DNA of 64,000 nt from NCBI GenBank assembly GCA_002282385.1, contig NCJG01000008.1:1-64000 (forward strand), in the 5' to 3' direction. Positions within the stretch are counted from its first letter, which is position 1, and every line of letters begins with the position of its first letter. A model generated the notes under the pieces. The model was not told the origin of the DNA. It did no database searches and worked only from the letters and a program-made list of their open reading frames with translations. The stretch is from Sphingomonadales bacterium 39-57-19. Its GTDB lineage: Bacteria; Pseudomonadota; Alphaproteobacteria; Sphingomonadales; Sphingomonadaceae. Both the position numbers and the translations under genes were made by a program. Positions 42,820 to 52,789 of the stretch are shown here, in pieces.

Positions 42820-43721
42820 GCGATCACCATACGATCAATTGCGAACAGGGCGAACAAAAGAAACAGATACAGGATCGAGAATGCAAAAAGCTGCTTCTCC
42901 GGCTTCATCGCCGCGGCATCGGTTGCTTCATTTTGCCAGACACGGAATGCGAGGATCAGGAATAGCCCGCTCAAAACCATCGAAGTCGCACCATATAGCC
43001 AGCCGCTATCGCCCAAGATGAATGGCAATATCGCTGCGCCCGCCATCGGGAAGCTATACCCAAATATCTGGTTACGCGTGACGCGCTGACCCTTCACATT
43101 TGGCAGCATCGGAATGCCTGCTGCGCCGTAATCGGTCTTCATAAACAGCGCCAACGCCCAAAAATGCGGCGGGGTCCACAAGAAGATGATGGCAAAGAGC
43201 AAGACCGGCAGGAAAGTCACATCACCGGTGACGGCGGCCCATCCAATGACCGGCGGAAATGCGCCGGCAGCACCGCCGATAACGATATTTTGCGGCGTGT
43301 TGGGCTTAAGCCAGATCGTGTAGACGATCGAATAAAAGAATATCGAAAACGCAAGCAAACCGGCCGACAGCCAGTTTACAGCGACACCCATGATGCCCAC
43401 GGAAAAGGCCGCAAGGCCGACGCCGAAGTGCAACGCTGCCTCACGGTCCATTCGGCCGGCGGGCAATGGCCGCTGTGCTGTCCGCGCCATTTTGGCGTCG
43501 ACATCGGCTTCGTAATACTGGTTCAGCGAACCACATGCACCGGCGCCCAATGCAATACACAGGACTGCCGTAAAGGCGATGATGGGGTGGATATTGCCGG
43601 GCGCGGCCAGCAGACCACATAAAGCGGTGAATACGACAAGCGACATAACTCTGGGCTTGGTTAAAGCCCAGAAGTCACGCCATTCGGCGGGCATTAATAT
43701 GTCACGCGCTGCGGTTGTCAT
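42816..43721 (-). CDS. ctaB: Protoheme IX farnesyltransferase (heme O synthase)
   Basis: A 301-residue UbiA-type prenyltransferase with about nine helices. It converts heme b to heme o for the oxidase. The Asp-rich motif is [23 protein letters not shown] (NxxxDxxxD type, here [10 protein letters not shown]) and [25 protein letters not shown] is conserved. The ATG at 43721 is chosen over an in-frame TTG 4 codons upstream. It follows ctaD by 48 bases. Confidence 0.94.
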   Translation of the reverse strand: MTTAARDILMPAEWRDFWALTKPRVMSLVVFTALCGLLAAPGNIHPIIAFTAVLCIALGAGACGSLNQYYEADVDAKMARTAQRPLPAGRMDREAALHFGVGLAAFSVGIMGVAVNWLSAGLLAFSIFFYSIVYTIWLKPNTPQNIVIGGAAGAFPPVIGWAAVTGDVTFLPVLLFAIIFLWTPPHFWALALFMKTDYGAAGIPMLPNVKGQRVTRNQIFGYSFPMAGAAILPFILGDSGWLYGATSMVLSGLFLILAFRVWQNEATDAAAMKPEKQLFAFSILYLFLLFALFAIDRMVIA

Positions 43722-43769
43722 GTCCGTATCCAAACGCCTTAAAGCTTTGAAGCGGCGAACCGCCGCCGG

Positions 43770-45437
43770 TTACTTGATAACCGGCAGCGTTTCGAACTGG
43801 TGATATGGTGGAGGGCTTGTCAGCGTCCACTCAAGCGTTGTCGCACCTTCACCCCAATAATTGTCTTCCGCGCGGCGACCGGCCAGCAAAGACCAGATCA
43901 CGTTGACGAAGAATATCAGGATACCGACAGCCATGATGGCATAGCCCATCGACGCAACGCCGTTCCAGTAAGCGAAGGCTTCTGGATAATCGGGGTAGCG
44001 GCGTGGCATGCCGGAGTTTCCGAGGAAGTGCATTGGGAAGAACAGTACGTTCACGCCAATGAAGAACACCCAGAAGTGCAGATGGCCCAAAAATTCGTTC
44101 AGGTGACGACCCGACATCTTGCCAAACCAGTAATAGAAGCCAGCGAAGAGCGAGAAGACCGCACCAAGCGACAACACATAATGGAAGTGGGCGACAACAT
44201 AATATGTGTCGTGGAGATTGTCGTCGAGACCGCCGTTGGCGAGCACAACACCGGTCACGCCACCAACGGTGAACATGAAGATGAAGCCCATTGCCCAAAC
44301 CATTGGCGTTTTGAAGCTGACCGAACCGCCCCACATCGTGGCGATCCAGCTGAAGATCTTAATGCCGGTTGGCACCGCGATCACCATCGTTGCCGCGGTG
44401 AAGTACATCTTCATGTCAACGCTCATGCCCGTCGTGAACATGTGGTGCGCCCAAACGACGAAGCCAACGACACCGATTGCGACCATGGCATAAGCCATGC
44501 CGAGATAACCGAAGACAGGCTTGCGGCTGAACGTCGCGACGATCTGGCTGATAATGCCAAAGCCTGGCAAAATCATGATGTACACTTCAGGGTGACCGAA
44601 GAACCAGAACAGATGCTGATACAATACAGGGTCACCGCCGGCAGCCGCATCAAAGAATGCGCCACCAAAGTTACGGTCAACCAAAAGCATCGTGATGGCA
44701 GCAGCCAATACGGGCAATGCGAGCAACAGAAGGAATGCAGTCACAAGCACGGACCAGACGAACAGCGGCATTTTATGCAGCGTCATGCCGGGGGCACGCA
44801 TGTTGAAGATGGTCGTGATGAAGTTGATCGCACCAAGGATTGACGCCGCACCAGCAAGGTGAAGCGAGAAGATCGCCATATCGACCGCAGGTCCAACGGA
44901 ACCGGACGTCGAAAGCGGTGCGTACACGGTCCAGCCCGTACCGGCACCAAGTCCTGTACCGCCGGGTACAAAGCTGGAACCCAACAACATGATGAACGCA
45001 ACAACCGTCAGCCAGAAGCTGACATTGTTCATGCGCGGGAACGCCATGTCTGGCGCACCAATCATGAGCGGTACGAACCAGTTGCCGAAACCACCGATGA
45101 TGGCTGGCATGACCATGAAGAACACCATGATCAGGCCGTGGGCGGTGATCAGGACGTTCCACATATGATAGGCTTCGTCCAAAGACGCTTCCTTGCCGGC
45201 CATCATGGATGCCCAGCCCTGGAGATACTGGATACCCGGTGCAGCGAGCTCAAGGCGCATGAGGCCCGAAATCGCGCCACCGACGATCCCTGCGAAAATC
45301 GCAAAGATCAAATAGAGCGTGCCAATATCCTTGTGGTTGGTCGACATAAACCAGCGCGCGAAGAAGCCCGGCTTATGATCTGCGTCATGATGGTCATGCG
45401 CGTGGAGGTCTGTACCTGTTGCGGCAATCGTGGTCAT
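43770..45437 (-). CDS. ctaD: Cytochrome c oxidase subunit I
   Basis: A 555-residue aa3-type catalytic subunit with twelve helices. The heme a ligand is in [25 protein letters not shown]. The CuB/tyrosine motif is [16 protein letters not shown]. The heme a3/a ligand pair is in HFHYVLS. The proton-channel motif [14 protein letters not shown] is complete. It is 13 bases downstream of ctaC. Length is typical. Confidence 0.97.
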   Translation of the reverse strand: MTTIAATGTDLHAHDHHDADHKPGFFARWFMSTNHKDIGTLYLIFAIFAGIVGGAISGLMRLELAAPGIQYLQGWASMMAGKEASLDEAYHMWNVLITAHGLIMVFFMVMPAIIGGFGNWFVPLMIGAPDMAFPRMNNVSFWLTVVAFIMLLGSSFVPGGTGLGAGTGWTVYAPLSTSGSVGPAVDMAIFSLHLAGAASILGAINFITTIFNMRAPGMTLHKMPLFVWSVLVTAFLLLLALPVLAAAITMLLVDRNFGGAFFDAAAGGDPVLYQHLFWFFGHPEVYIMILPGFGIISQIVATFSRKPVFGYLGMAYAMVAIGVVGFVVWAHHMFTTGMSVDMKMYFTAATMVIAVPTGIKIFSWIATMWGGSVSFKTPMVWAMGFIFMFTVGGVTGVVLANGGLDDNLHDTYYVVAHFHYVLSLGAVFSLFAGFYYWFGKMSGRHLNEFLGHLHFWVFFIGVNVLFFPMHFLGNSGMPRRYPDYPEAFAYWNGVASMGYAIMAVGILIFFVNVIWSLLAGRRAEDNYWGEGATTLEWTLTSPPPYHQFETLPVIK

Positions 45438-45450
45438 CAGTCTGGCCTTT

Positions 45451-46554
45451 TTACTTGGTTGGCGCTGCGGCAGGGGCAGCGGCTGTATCAGTGGTTGGTG
45501 CAGCAGCTGCAGGGGCAGCTACGGCTGGTGCTGCTGGCGTAGGCTTTTCAGCGCCGGGCATCGTGCCGCCCTGCGCTTTAACCCATGCCGCAAATTTTTC
45601 TGGCGGCAAGGCTTCTACAACGATGGGCATGAATGCATGCCGTGCACCGCAAAGCTCCGAACATTGTCCGAAATAGACGCCTGGCTTCGTGATCGTCAGC
45701 GACTTTTCGTTCAAGCGGCCGGGGACGGCATCAAGCTTGAACCAAAGCGATGGTACGGCAAAAGCGTGGATGACGTCTGCGGCGGTTGTCTGAATGCGGA
45801 TCGGAACGCCCGCTGGCACAACCATACGATTGTCTACGGCCATCAACTTGGGGCCGTCATTTTCAGTACGGAAGCGGTCGCCCTTGGCAGCGTCGCCTTG
45901 CTCTTTGAGCATGTTGGACACAACTTCAAAGCCACCATGGTCAGGATAAGTGTAACCCCAATACCATTGATAGCCAGTTGCCTTAATGGTCACGGCCTCT
46001 GCCGGTGCTGGCTTGAACTGCTTGGCAAGCAAGTCGAGCGATGGGTAAGCAATGCCAAGAAGGATGAGGACTGGAACCAAAGTCCAAACAACCTCAATAA
46101 AGGTATTGTGCGTCGTTTTTGAAGGGACGGGGTTCGCGCGGCGATTGAAGCGCACGATCACCCAAAGCAGCAAGCCAAGAACGAACAGCGAAATAATCGT
46201 GATGATTGGCAGCAAAATGGCGTTGTTAATCCATTTCGCATATTGGCCATTGTCGCTGAACTGTTCCTGAAAATCGACTTCCTTCGCCTTTGGCATGCCA
46301 ACATTGTTGGCATAGTCAGGACGCAGTGGCGTGTAGCCAGGAAGCGAACCATCCATCGATTTCGGCGCAGCGGCGGCGGCTGGCGCTGCTTCTGCTTCAG
46401 CGGCAACAGGTGCTGCTGCGGCTGGTGTTGCTACAACCGGTGCAGCCACTTCTTTAGTGACTGGCGCAGGCGCGGGATTCGCAGGTTGCGCCAATGCCAC
46501 TGACGGCATTGCCATGGCAGCCATTACAACCAGAAATTTCTTCAACATAATCAT
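45451..46554 (-). CDS. ctaC: Cytochrome c oxidase subunit II with long Ala/Pro-rich ends
   Basis: A 367-residue subunit II. Signal peptide to about residue 22, then an Ala/Pro/Val-rich segment (about 23-65) before the conserved part begins. Two helices follow (about 92-112 and 134-156), then the CuA cupredoxin domain with [14 protein letters not shown] and the ligand motif [20 protein letters not shown] second Ala/Pro/Thr-rich tail (about 333-367) closes the protein. The catalytic domain is ordinary; the two low-complexity ends are longer than usual. Start at 46554 (ATG); 46548 is also possible. Confidence 0.94.
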   Translation of the reverse strand: MIMLKKFLVVMAAMAMPSVALAQPANPAPAPVTKEVAAPVVATPAAAAPVAAEAEAAPAAAAAPKSMDGSLPGYTPLRPDYANNVGMPKAKEVDFQEQFSDNGQYAKWINNAILLPIITIISLFVLGLLLWVIVRFNRRANPVPSKTTHNTFIEVVWTLVPVLILLGIAYPSLDLLAKQFKPAPAEAVTIKATGYQWYWGYTYPDHGGFEVVSNMLKEQGDAAKGDRFRTENDGPKLMAVDNRMVVPAGVPIRIQTTAADVIHAFAVPSLWFKLDAVPGRLNEKSLTITKPGVYFGQCSELCGARHAFMPIVVEALPPEKFAAWVKAQGGTMPGAEKPTPAAPAVAAPAAAAPTTDTAAAPAAAPTK

Positions 46555-46635
46555 CAATTTAGCCCCGTATTCTTGGTGCGACGCAGAAATATTGCGTAGG
46601 CCTGACCCCCCGTTGAGTGGCCGGACTCGCGCGAC

Positions 46636-46663
46636 CTATAGGCGCGCTTATCTGAACCCTCAA
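46636..46663 (-). promoter_or_regulatory. Possible sigma-70 promoter of the cox operon
   Basis: On the minus strand TTGAGG (46663-46658) and CTATAG (46641-46636) are 16 bases apart, upstream of ctaC. Both boxes only partly fit consensus. The 228-base spacer between ctaC and pyrE must hold divergent promoters; nothing else in it is clear. Confidence 0.35.
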
Positions 46664-46782
46664 GCGGTCGATTCATGATTTTTAGCATTTAATTGCTCCA
46701 CTCTTCTACCTATTTGCGTTGCAATCCGCTAAACGGAAGATGCAAAACACAACATTCGCCACATAGGAAAAATCTCCCGATC

Positions 46783-47364
46783 ATGACCGAAGATGAAATT
46801 TTATCTGAATTCCGTAGCGTCGACGCTCTGCTCGAAGGACATTTCCTGCTGTCGTCCGGCCGCCACAGCGCTTATTATCTTCAGTGCGCACGCCTGCTGA
46901 TGAACGCGGAGCGTGCGGGGCGCATTGCCTTGGCACTGACACAAAAAATGCCGCGCGAGCTGCGAAACGAGATCGAAGCGGTCATTTCCCCGGCCATGGG
47001 TGGCCTGATCATCGGTCATGAAATGGGTCGCGCGCTGGGTGTTGATGCGATGTTCGTGGAACGCCCCGATGGTGTCTTTGGTCTGCGCCGCGGCTTTTCG
47101 ATCACGCCGGGCACCAAAGTCCTTATGATGGAAGATGTCGTAACGACCGGCCTTTCATCGCGTGAGGCTATTGCCGCGATCGAAGCCGCGGGCGGTCATG
47201 TCATCGCCGCTGGCGCAGTGGTGGACCGTTCCGCAGGCACGGTCGACCTCGGCGTACCATTCTTCCCGCTGATTCAGTTGAACTTTCCAACCTATGCGCC
47301 AGATGAATTGCCGCCCGAATTGGCGGCGACCGAGGCGGTAAAGCCCGGTAGCCGGAAGCTATGA
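46783..47364 (+). CDS. pyrE: Orotate phosphoribosyltransferase
   Basis: A 193-residue enzyme joining orotate to PRPP in pyrimidine synthesis. [17 protein letters not shown] at the N-terminal side and the PRPP motif [14 protein letters not shown] (about 115-130) are diagnostic. The ATG at 46783 ([21 protein letters not shown]) is the natural start; the open frame upstream is leader. The first gene of a tightly packed pyrE-pdxJ-acpS-lepB group. Confidence 0.95.
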   Translation: MTEDEILSEFRSVDALLEGHFLLSSGRHSAYYLQCARLLMNAERAGRIALALTQKMPRELRNEIEAVISPAMGGLIIGHEMGRALGVDAMFVERPDGVFGLRRGFSITPGTKVLMMEDVVTTGLSSREAIAAIEAAGGHVIAAGAVVDRSAGTVDLGVPFFPLIQLNFPTYAPDELPPELAATEAVKPGSRKL

Positions 47365-48101
47365 AGATAGAGCATTCGTCTCGTCTGCGCCTTGGCGTCA
47401 ATATCGACCATGTTGCGACGATCCGAAATGCGCGTGGCGGAATGCATCCCGATCCGATGCGCGCCGCACATATGGTCGAGGCAGCGGGCGGCGATGGCAT
47501 CACCGTGCATTTGCGCGAAGACCGCCGGCATATTCGCGACGCTGACCTCGACGCGATTATGCGGGAAGTCCGCTTGCCCATTAATTTGGAAATGGCGGCA
47601 ACCGACGAGATGCTGGAAATCGCGCTTCGGCATAAGCCGCATGCTGCGTGCATCGTCCCCGAACGGCGCGAGGAACGCACGACCGAGGGCGGGCTGGATG
47701 CCGCTGGTCAGCACAACCATCTCGCGCCCATCGTCACGCGGCTGGCGGACGCGGGCATTCGCGTAAGCTTGTTCATCGAACCCGACGCCCGCCAGATTGA
47801 AGCGGCCATCCGCCTGAAAGCCCCCGTCGTTGAATTTCACACCGGCAAATATGCGCATGCAGAAGGTGAAGAACGCGAAATAGAACTTCGCCGCATTGCG
47901 GACGCGGCCGCGCTTGCGGCTAAAAATGGCATCGAACCGCATGCTGGCCATGGTCTGACGTTTGAAAATGTCCAACCCATCGCTGCCATTCCCCAATTTG
48001 CAGAGCTGAACATCGGCCATTATCTGATTGGTGAGGCAATCTTCATTGGCTTGGAGGAAAGCGTCCGGAAGATGCGGACCTTAATGGACCTCGCGCGGTG
48101 A
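47361..48101 (+). CDS. pdxJ: Pyridoxine 5'-phosphate synthase
   Basis: A 246-residue TIM-barrel enzyme that condenses 3-amino-2-oxopropyl phosphate and deoxyxylulose 5-phosphate to [27 protein letters not shown] is the N-terminal signature, [16 protein letters not shown] follows, and [14 protein letters not shown] and [18 protein letters not shown] close it. The 4-base overlaps with pyrE and acpS imply coupling. Confidence 0.97.
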   Translation: MKIEHSSRLRLGVNIDHVATIRNARGGMHPDPMRAAHMVEAAGGDGITVHLREDRRHIRDADLDAIMREVRLPINLEMAATDEMLEIALRHKPHAACIVPERREERTTEGGLDAAGQHNHLAPIVTRLADAGIRVSLFIEPDARQIEAAIRLKAPVVEFHTGKYAHAEGEEREIELRRIADAAALAAKNGIEPHAGHGLTFENVQPIAAIPQFAELNIGHYLIGEAIFIGLEESVRKMRTLMDLAR

Positions 48102-48508
48102 TAATCGGGCTGGGTTCCGACTTATGCAATATTGAGCGCATCGCGAACTCGCTTGAGCGCTTTGGCGAGCGGTTTGAAAAACGCGTCTTTACCGACATCG
48201 AACGCGCCAAGGCTGGCAAGCGACCATTCACCCGGGCGGGCACATATGCCAAGCGCTTTGCAGCCAAAGAGGCTTTTTCCAAAGCTGTTGGAACCGGATT
48301 TAAACATAATGTGTTCATGAAAGACATCGGCGTCGTCAACGCACCGTCCGGCGCGCCAACGCTGGCGCTGACGGGCGGCGCAAAAGCGCGGCTCGACGCA
48401 ATGATTCCTTCGGGCTATGAAGCCCATATTCATCTGACACTGACTGATGACCACCCATGGGCGCAGGCATTTGTCATTATCGAAGCGTTACCATCGCAAA
48501 AGGCATGA
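48098..48508 (+). CDS. acpS: Holo-[acyl-carrier-protein] synthase
   Basis: A 136-residue enzyme that transfers 4'-phosphopantetheine to acyl carrier protein. [14 protein letters not shown] carries the Mg-binding aspartate, and [18 protein letters not shown] the second conserved motif. GTG start at 48098 overlapping the pdxJ stop. The stop overlaps the lepB start (ATGA). Confidence 0.95.
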   Translation: MIIGLGSDLCNIERIANSLERFGERFEKRVFTDIERAKAGKRPFTRAGTYAKRFAAKEAFSKAVGTGFKHNVFMKDIGVVNAPSGAPTLALTGGAKARLDAMIPSGYEAHIHLTLTDDHPWAQAFVIIEALPSQKA

Positions 48509-49449
48509 CCAGTTTGACCACCGACAATATCGATCCCAATGTCCCGTCCACTCCAGCCCCTGAAAAACGCGGCTTGGCCTCTGCTGCTTGGGCGGAAATC
48601 AAAGGGATGTTCTGGCTGTTGATGGCCGTTCTTGCGTTTCACAGTTTCATTGCAAAGCCGTTTTATATCCCGTCAATATCGATGATGCCGACATTGTTGG
48701 TGGGTGACCGGTTGTTCGTGAGCAAATATCCTTATGGCTGGAGCCATGTGTCGCCCACCATTCCCAATCCGGTCGCGATATTTCACTGGCTGGTGCTGCG
48801 CGAGGAAGTGGAGGCGTTGGCCGTCCCGCTTCCGGAAAGCCAGAAGCGGGTCTGGGGCAAAATGCCAGCCCGTGGCGATATTGTGATTTTGACACCGAAG
48901 GGCAAATATCAGGACTGGATCAAACGCGTCATTGGCCTGCCCGGTGACACGATTGCCTTGCGCGAAGGTCAGATTTTCCTGAACGGCAAGCCCGTTAGGC
49001 AAGATACCCAGCCCAATCTGGTTTTGCCTGTCGATGCCAACAATCCATGCAATGATTATGATTTTCCGGGCGCACTGACGCGGGGCGATGATGGCGTCAT
49101 GACATGTCAGTTGCCCGTCATTCGCGAAACACTGCCCAATGGCGTGCAATATGACACCATCGATGCCCGCAGACGCGAGACCGATGATATGGAGCCGGTA
49201 AAAATACCTGCGGGCCACGTCTTCTTGATGGGCGACAACCGCGACAATAGCTCGGACAGCCGCGTTCCAGAGGCGCTGGGTGGCCTTGGCGGCCCTGTAT
49301 CATGGGATCGCATTGGCGGCCGTGCGGAGATCATTACCTTCTCTGTCGATGGCAGCACTGGCCTGAACCCGGCAACGTGGATTTCATCGCTGCGCGGTGA
49401 CCGCGCGGGTACCAGCCTGCGTCCCCAAAAGGTCCGTTCAAGTGAGTGA
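48505..49449 (+). CDS. lepB: Signal peptidase I
   Basis: A 314-residue membrane protease that removes signal peptides. One N-terminal helix (about 33-50), catalytic Ser59 in [10 protein letters not shown], catalytic Lys in [13 protein letters not shown] (about 150) and the C-terminal box [17 protein letters not shown]. The segment between serine and lysine is longer than in the minimal enzyme ([13 protein letters not shown] ... [12 protein letters not shown]), as usual in proteobacteria. ATG 48505 is chosen because the upstream open frame lies in acpS. Confidence 0.95.
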   Translation: MTSLTTDNIDPNVPSTPAPEKRGLASAAWAEIKGMFWLLMAVLAFHSFIAKPFYIPSISMMPTLLVGDRLFVSKYPYGWSHVSPTIPNPVAIFHWLVLREEVEALAVPLPESQKRVWGKMPARGDIVILTPKGKYQDWIKRVIGLPGDTIALREGQIFLNGKPVRQDTQPNLVLPVDANNPCNDYDFPGALTRGDDGVMTCQLPVIRETLPNGVQYDTIDARRRETDDMEPVKIPAGHVFLMGDNRDNSSDSRVPEALGGLGGPVSWDRIGGRAEIITFSVDGSTGLNPATWISSLRGDRAGTSLRPQKVRSSE

Positions 49450-50578
49450 TATCGCGCAAGAAACCCCTGCCGCAAAACCCGCCAAGGCGCGGCGCGCGCG
49501 CAGAAAACCTGCGGTGCGGGAAGACGCATTTCGCGAAGAAGTAGGCCCGACCGAACTTTACGACCCCATAATCCGCACCGAGATCAAACGGGCGGCGGTC
49601 TGGATTGGCATGACCGCGTTTGTTGTTGGGCTCGTCTGGTTGGCGCAGCCACTATTGCTCATCATGGGCGGTCTTGTCCTTGCGGCGATGTTTGATGGCG
49701 GTGCGCGTTTGCTTGGCCGGGTGTTGCCCATCCCGCGCGGTATCCGCCTGACCATAGTTGTCCTTGCCGTATTCGGTTTCATGTATTGGACATTTGTATT
49801 TACCGGCTCCGAACTTGCCGCGCAGGCCGCCAGCCTTCAGGCTATTGTCGAAACGCAGATTGAATCCATTGGCAACCGCATCGCTGCTGCCGGATTCAAC
49901 ATATCGGCAGAAGATGTCAAAAGCTTCGGCACGCAGATTTTGAACTCCGTCGGCCGCGTAACCGCCGCCGTTTCTTCGGTGGTCGGCACCGTGACCAACA
50001 TGGCGATGATGCTTGTCCTCGCCATATTCATCGCGGCCGAACCGCGTATGTACAAACGCGGCGTCGCGTGGATGTTGCCTCTGGCGGAGCGCGAGCATTT
50101 CTATGTCACCGCCGCCAAAATGGGCAGCGTGTTACGCCGCCTAATGGCCGGCCGGTTGCTCGGTATGGCGGTGGAAGGTTTTGGCACATGGATATTGCTC
50201 AGCCTTGGCGGCGTACCCATGGCGGCGCTTTTGGGTGTGCTCACGGGGCTGTTGGCGTTTTTGCCCAACATCGGCGCTATCGTATCGGGCGCACTCATCA
50301 TCCTCGTCGGATTTTCGGCGGGTGTTGATGTCGGTCTTTATGCGATCTTCGTATATTTCGTCGTCCAGATGGTCGACGGCTATCTGATCGTCCCAATGGT
50401 CGCCAAACGCGCGGTCGATCTGGCGCCCGCGCTTGTGCTTGGCGCACAGATCCTGTTCGGCGCTTTGTTCGGCATATTGGGCCTTGCGCTGGCGGACCCC
50501 ATCATCGCGATGATTAAGGTGGCGCTTGAGCGGCAATCGGAACGCAATGAAGCGCGCGCCATCCGCGAAGGAACATAA
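49442..50578 (+). CDS. AI-2E family transporter (PerM-like)
   Basis: A 378-residue membrane protein with about eight helices. A basic cytoplasmic N-terminus (AKPAKARRARRKPAVRE) precedes VWIGMTAFVVGLVWLAQPLLLIMGGLVLAAMFDGG. The late motif LTGLLAFLPNIGAIVSGALIILVGF and VQMVDGYLIVPMVAKRAVDLAPALVL are family hallmarks. Members include PerM, YdiK and TqsA; the substrate here is unknown. GTG at 49442 overlaps the end of lepB by 8 bases. Confidence 0.88.
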   Translation: MSDIAQETPAAKPAKARRARRKPAVREDAFREEVGPTELYDPIIRTEIKRAAVWIGMTAFVVGLVWLAQPLLLIMGGLVLAAMFDGGARLLGRVLPIPRGIRLTIVVLAVFGFMYWTFVFTGSELAAQAASLQAIVETQIESIGNRIAAAGFNISAEDVKSFGTQILNSVGRVTAAVSSVVGTVTNMAMMLVLAIFIAAEPRMYKRGVAWMLPLAEREHFYVTAAKMGSVLRRLMAGRLLGMAVEGFGTWILLSLGGVPMAALLGVLTGLLAFLPNIGAIVSGALIILVGFSAGVDVGLYAIFVYFVVQMVDGYLIVPMVAKRAVDLAPALVLGAQILFGALFGILGLALADPIIAMIKVALERQSERNEARAIREGT

Positions 50579-50587
50579 AGCAAGTTT

Positions 50588-50857
50588 ATGCTTCTGATTT
50601 TCTGCTTCTTTATGGGCATTGCCAATTTTGCCATGCACAAAGCAGTTTCAGAATCGGGACATCCCTTCGTTGAAGAAACCAAGCGTTATTTCAGCCCGCA
50701 TTTCAGTCCCTATGGCAGCTACGCCATCGAACTGGCGTTGCTGATGGGTGCGCTGTGGTTTGCCAATAACGGGTCGTTGGCGGTCGCGCTGACATATGGG
50801 GTATATACGGGCATTAACGCGGTCGCGACCTGGTTGCTGCTTTCGGGTCGCGCATGA
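50588..50857 (+). CDS. Small membrane protein, unknown function
   Basis: An 89-residue protein with hydrophobic stretches at about 1-20, 46-62 and 66-85 and a polar loop with EETKRYFSPHFSPYGSY between. I do not recognise the family. It follows the AI-2E gene by 9 bases and ends 41 bases before the Atm1-like gene, on the same strand. Confidence 0.7.
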   Translation: MLLIFCFFMGIANFAMHKAVSESGHPFVEETKRYFSPHFSPYGSYAIELALLMGALWFANNGSLAVALTYGVYTGINAVATWLLLSGRA

Positions 50858-50898
50858 TGGACGTTTGCGCTTTCGCTTAATCTAATTATACGGCCCCT

Positions 50899-52710
50899 GT
50901 GCCACCAATAGCCCCCAGTTCAGACGCCAAGCCCGATTTCGCCGTGATGCGGCGTTTCTTGCCATATTTATGGCCAAAGGGTGAGACGGGCCTGCGCGCG
51001 CGCATCGTGTTTGCGTTGCTGCTGGTGGTGGTGTCCAAGCTTATTCAGTTGAGCATGGCATGGGTCTATGGCCAGGCCATCGACCGCATGGTTCCCGGCA
51101 TGGAAGACAGTGTCGCGATCGCGATTGCGCTCGTGGCTGCTTATGCTGGCGCGCGTTTTGGCGGCGTCTTGTTCGACAATCTGCGCAACGTTGTCTTTGA
51201 ACGCGTCGGGCAAGAGGCCACCCGTCGTTTGGCCGAAAATGTGTTCAGCCATTTGCACAATCTATCGATGCGCTTTCATATGAACCGCCGGACAGGTGCG
51301 GTTACGAAGGTTATCGAACGCGGGACCAAGAGCATCGATATCATGCTCTATTTCCTGCTATTCAACATCGCGCCGACCCTGCTTGAGCTCGTTCTGGTCT
51401 CCGCATATTTCAAGATTGAATTTGGCTGGGGCATGGTTGCGGCGACGCTGATCATGGTGGTCAGCTACATCGCCTACACCACCGTCATCACCAACTGGCG
51501 CAATAAATTGCGCGAGGAAATGAACGAGCTGGATACGCAGACCGTCGCGAAGTCGGTCGACAGTCTGCTCAACTATGAAACCGTCAAATATTTCAACGCT
51601 GAAAAGCGCGAGACGCGGCGCTATGCTGAGGTGGTTCATCATTATGCAAATGCCGCCGTTAAATCCGAAAACTCGCTTGCCGCGCTGAACATCGGGCAGT
51701 CGCTGATCACCAATTTGATGATGGCAGGCGCCATGGGCTATGTCGTTTGGGGCTGGTCGCGCGGGCAGTTTACGACGGGCGACGTTGTCACCGTCAACAC
51801 CTTGTTGGCACAGCTGTTCCGGCCGCTGGATATGCTCGGGATGGTGTACCGCACCATTCGCCAAGGCCTCACAGATATGGCCGCGATGTTCGACCTGATC
51901 GATACACCTGCCGAAATCACGGATAAGCCCGGAGCGCCTGCCTTGGCCGTGTCGGGTGGCGCGGTGGCGTTTGAAGATGTGCGCTTTGGCTATGACCCCG
52001 ACCGACAAATCCTGAACGGCGTCAGTTTTAAAATTGAACCCGGGCATACGCTTGCGGTGGTGGGGCCTTCTGGCGCGGGCAAATCGACCATTGCGCGGCT
52101 TCTGTACCGATTTTACGACATCACCGGCGGCCGCATTACCATCGACGGGCAGGATCTGCGCGATGTGACGCAATCCAGCCTGCGCAGCGTCATTGGCATT
52201 GTGCCGCAGGACACCGTGCTGTTCAACGACAGCATCGGCTATAATATCGGTTATGGCCGTGAGGGATCGAGCCAAAGCGAAATCGAAGAGGCCGCACGCG
52301 GCGCATCGATTCACGGCTTTATCGAGTCATTGCCGGAGCAATATGCCGCCAAGGTCGGCGAACGCGGGTTGAAACTGTCCGGCGGCGAAAAGCAGCGCGT
52401 GGCCATCGCGCGGACGTTACTGAAAAATCCGCCGATCCTGATCCTTGATGAAGCGACCAGCGCGCTGGATAGCCGCACCGAGTCCGAAATTCAGGCGACG
52501 CTTGAACGCATTTCGGAACGGCGCACGACAATCATCATCGCCCACCGGCTGTCGACCATCGTCGATGCTGACCAGATCATGGTTTTGGATGCCGGACGTG
52601 TTGCCGAACAAGGGACGCATAACGAACTGCTGCGCAAAGGCGGGCTTTATGCCGAAATGTGGGCACGGCAGCAAAGCGAAGCCGAAGAAGAAGCCATCCC
52701 TTCGGCATAA
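50899..52710 (+). CDS. Atm1/HMT1-type ABC exporter (fused permease-ATPase)
   Basis: A 603-residue half-transporter. Six helices in the first 330 residues (ARIVFALLLVVVSKLIQLSMAWVYGQAID ...), then an ATPase with Walker A GPSGAGKST, Q-loop, signature KLSGGEKQRVAIART and Walker B ILILDEATSALD. The early FMNRRTGAVTKVIERGTKSID-like segment (here FHMNRRTGAVTKVIERGTKSI) and FNAEKRETRRY are characteristic of the Atm1 group, which exports glutathione conjugates or thiol metal complexes; NaAtm1 from Novosphingobium is the studied relative. GTG start at 50899; no strong ribosome site. Confidence 0.9.
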   Translation: MPPIAPSSDAKPDFAVMRRFLPYLWPKGETGLRARIVFALLLVVVSKLIQLSMAWVYGQAIDRMVPGMEDSVAIAIALVAAYAGARFGGVLFDNLRNVVFERVGQEATRRLAENVFSHLHNLSMRFHMNRRTGAVTKVIERGTKSIDIMLYFLLFNIAPTLLELVLVSAYFKIEFGWGMVAATLIMVVSYIAYTTVITNWRNKLREEMNELDTQTVAKSVDSLLNYETVKYFNAEKRETRRYAEVVHHYANAAVKSENSLAALNIGQSLITNLMMAGAMGYVVWGWSRGQFTTGDVVTVNTLLAQLFRPLDMLGMVYRTIRQGLTDMAAMFDLIDTPAEITDKPGAPALAVSGGAVAFEDVRFGYDPDRQILNGVSFKIEPGHTLAVVGPSGAGKSTIARLLYRFYDITGGRITIDGQDLRDVTQSSLRSVIGIVPQDTVLFNDSIGYNIGYGREGSSQSEIEEAARGASIHGFIESLPEQYAAKVGERGLKLSGGEKQRVAIARTLLKNPPILILDEATSALDSRTESEIQATLERISERRTTIIIAHRLSTIVDADQIMVLDAGRVAEQGTHNELLRKGGLYAEMWARQQSEAEEEAIPSA

Positions 52711-52789
52711 TCGTGCGCTATCCACAAGCGACTTGGTTTGAAGACAACTGCACTCTGTCACTGACACTTCAGTCACGCTAGGGCGTGGC

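Noticed and set aside
43800..44843. Long open frame (347 codons) on the plus strand opposite ctaD
   Set aside because: It is the antisense of a highly conserved oxidase subunit. Its product is rich in H, E, D and R with no recognisable motif.
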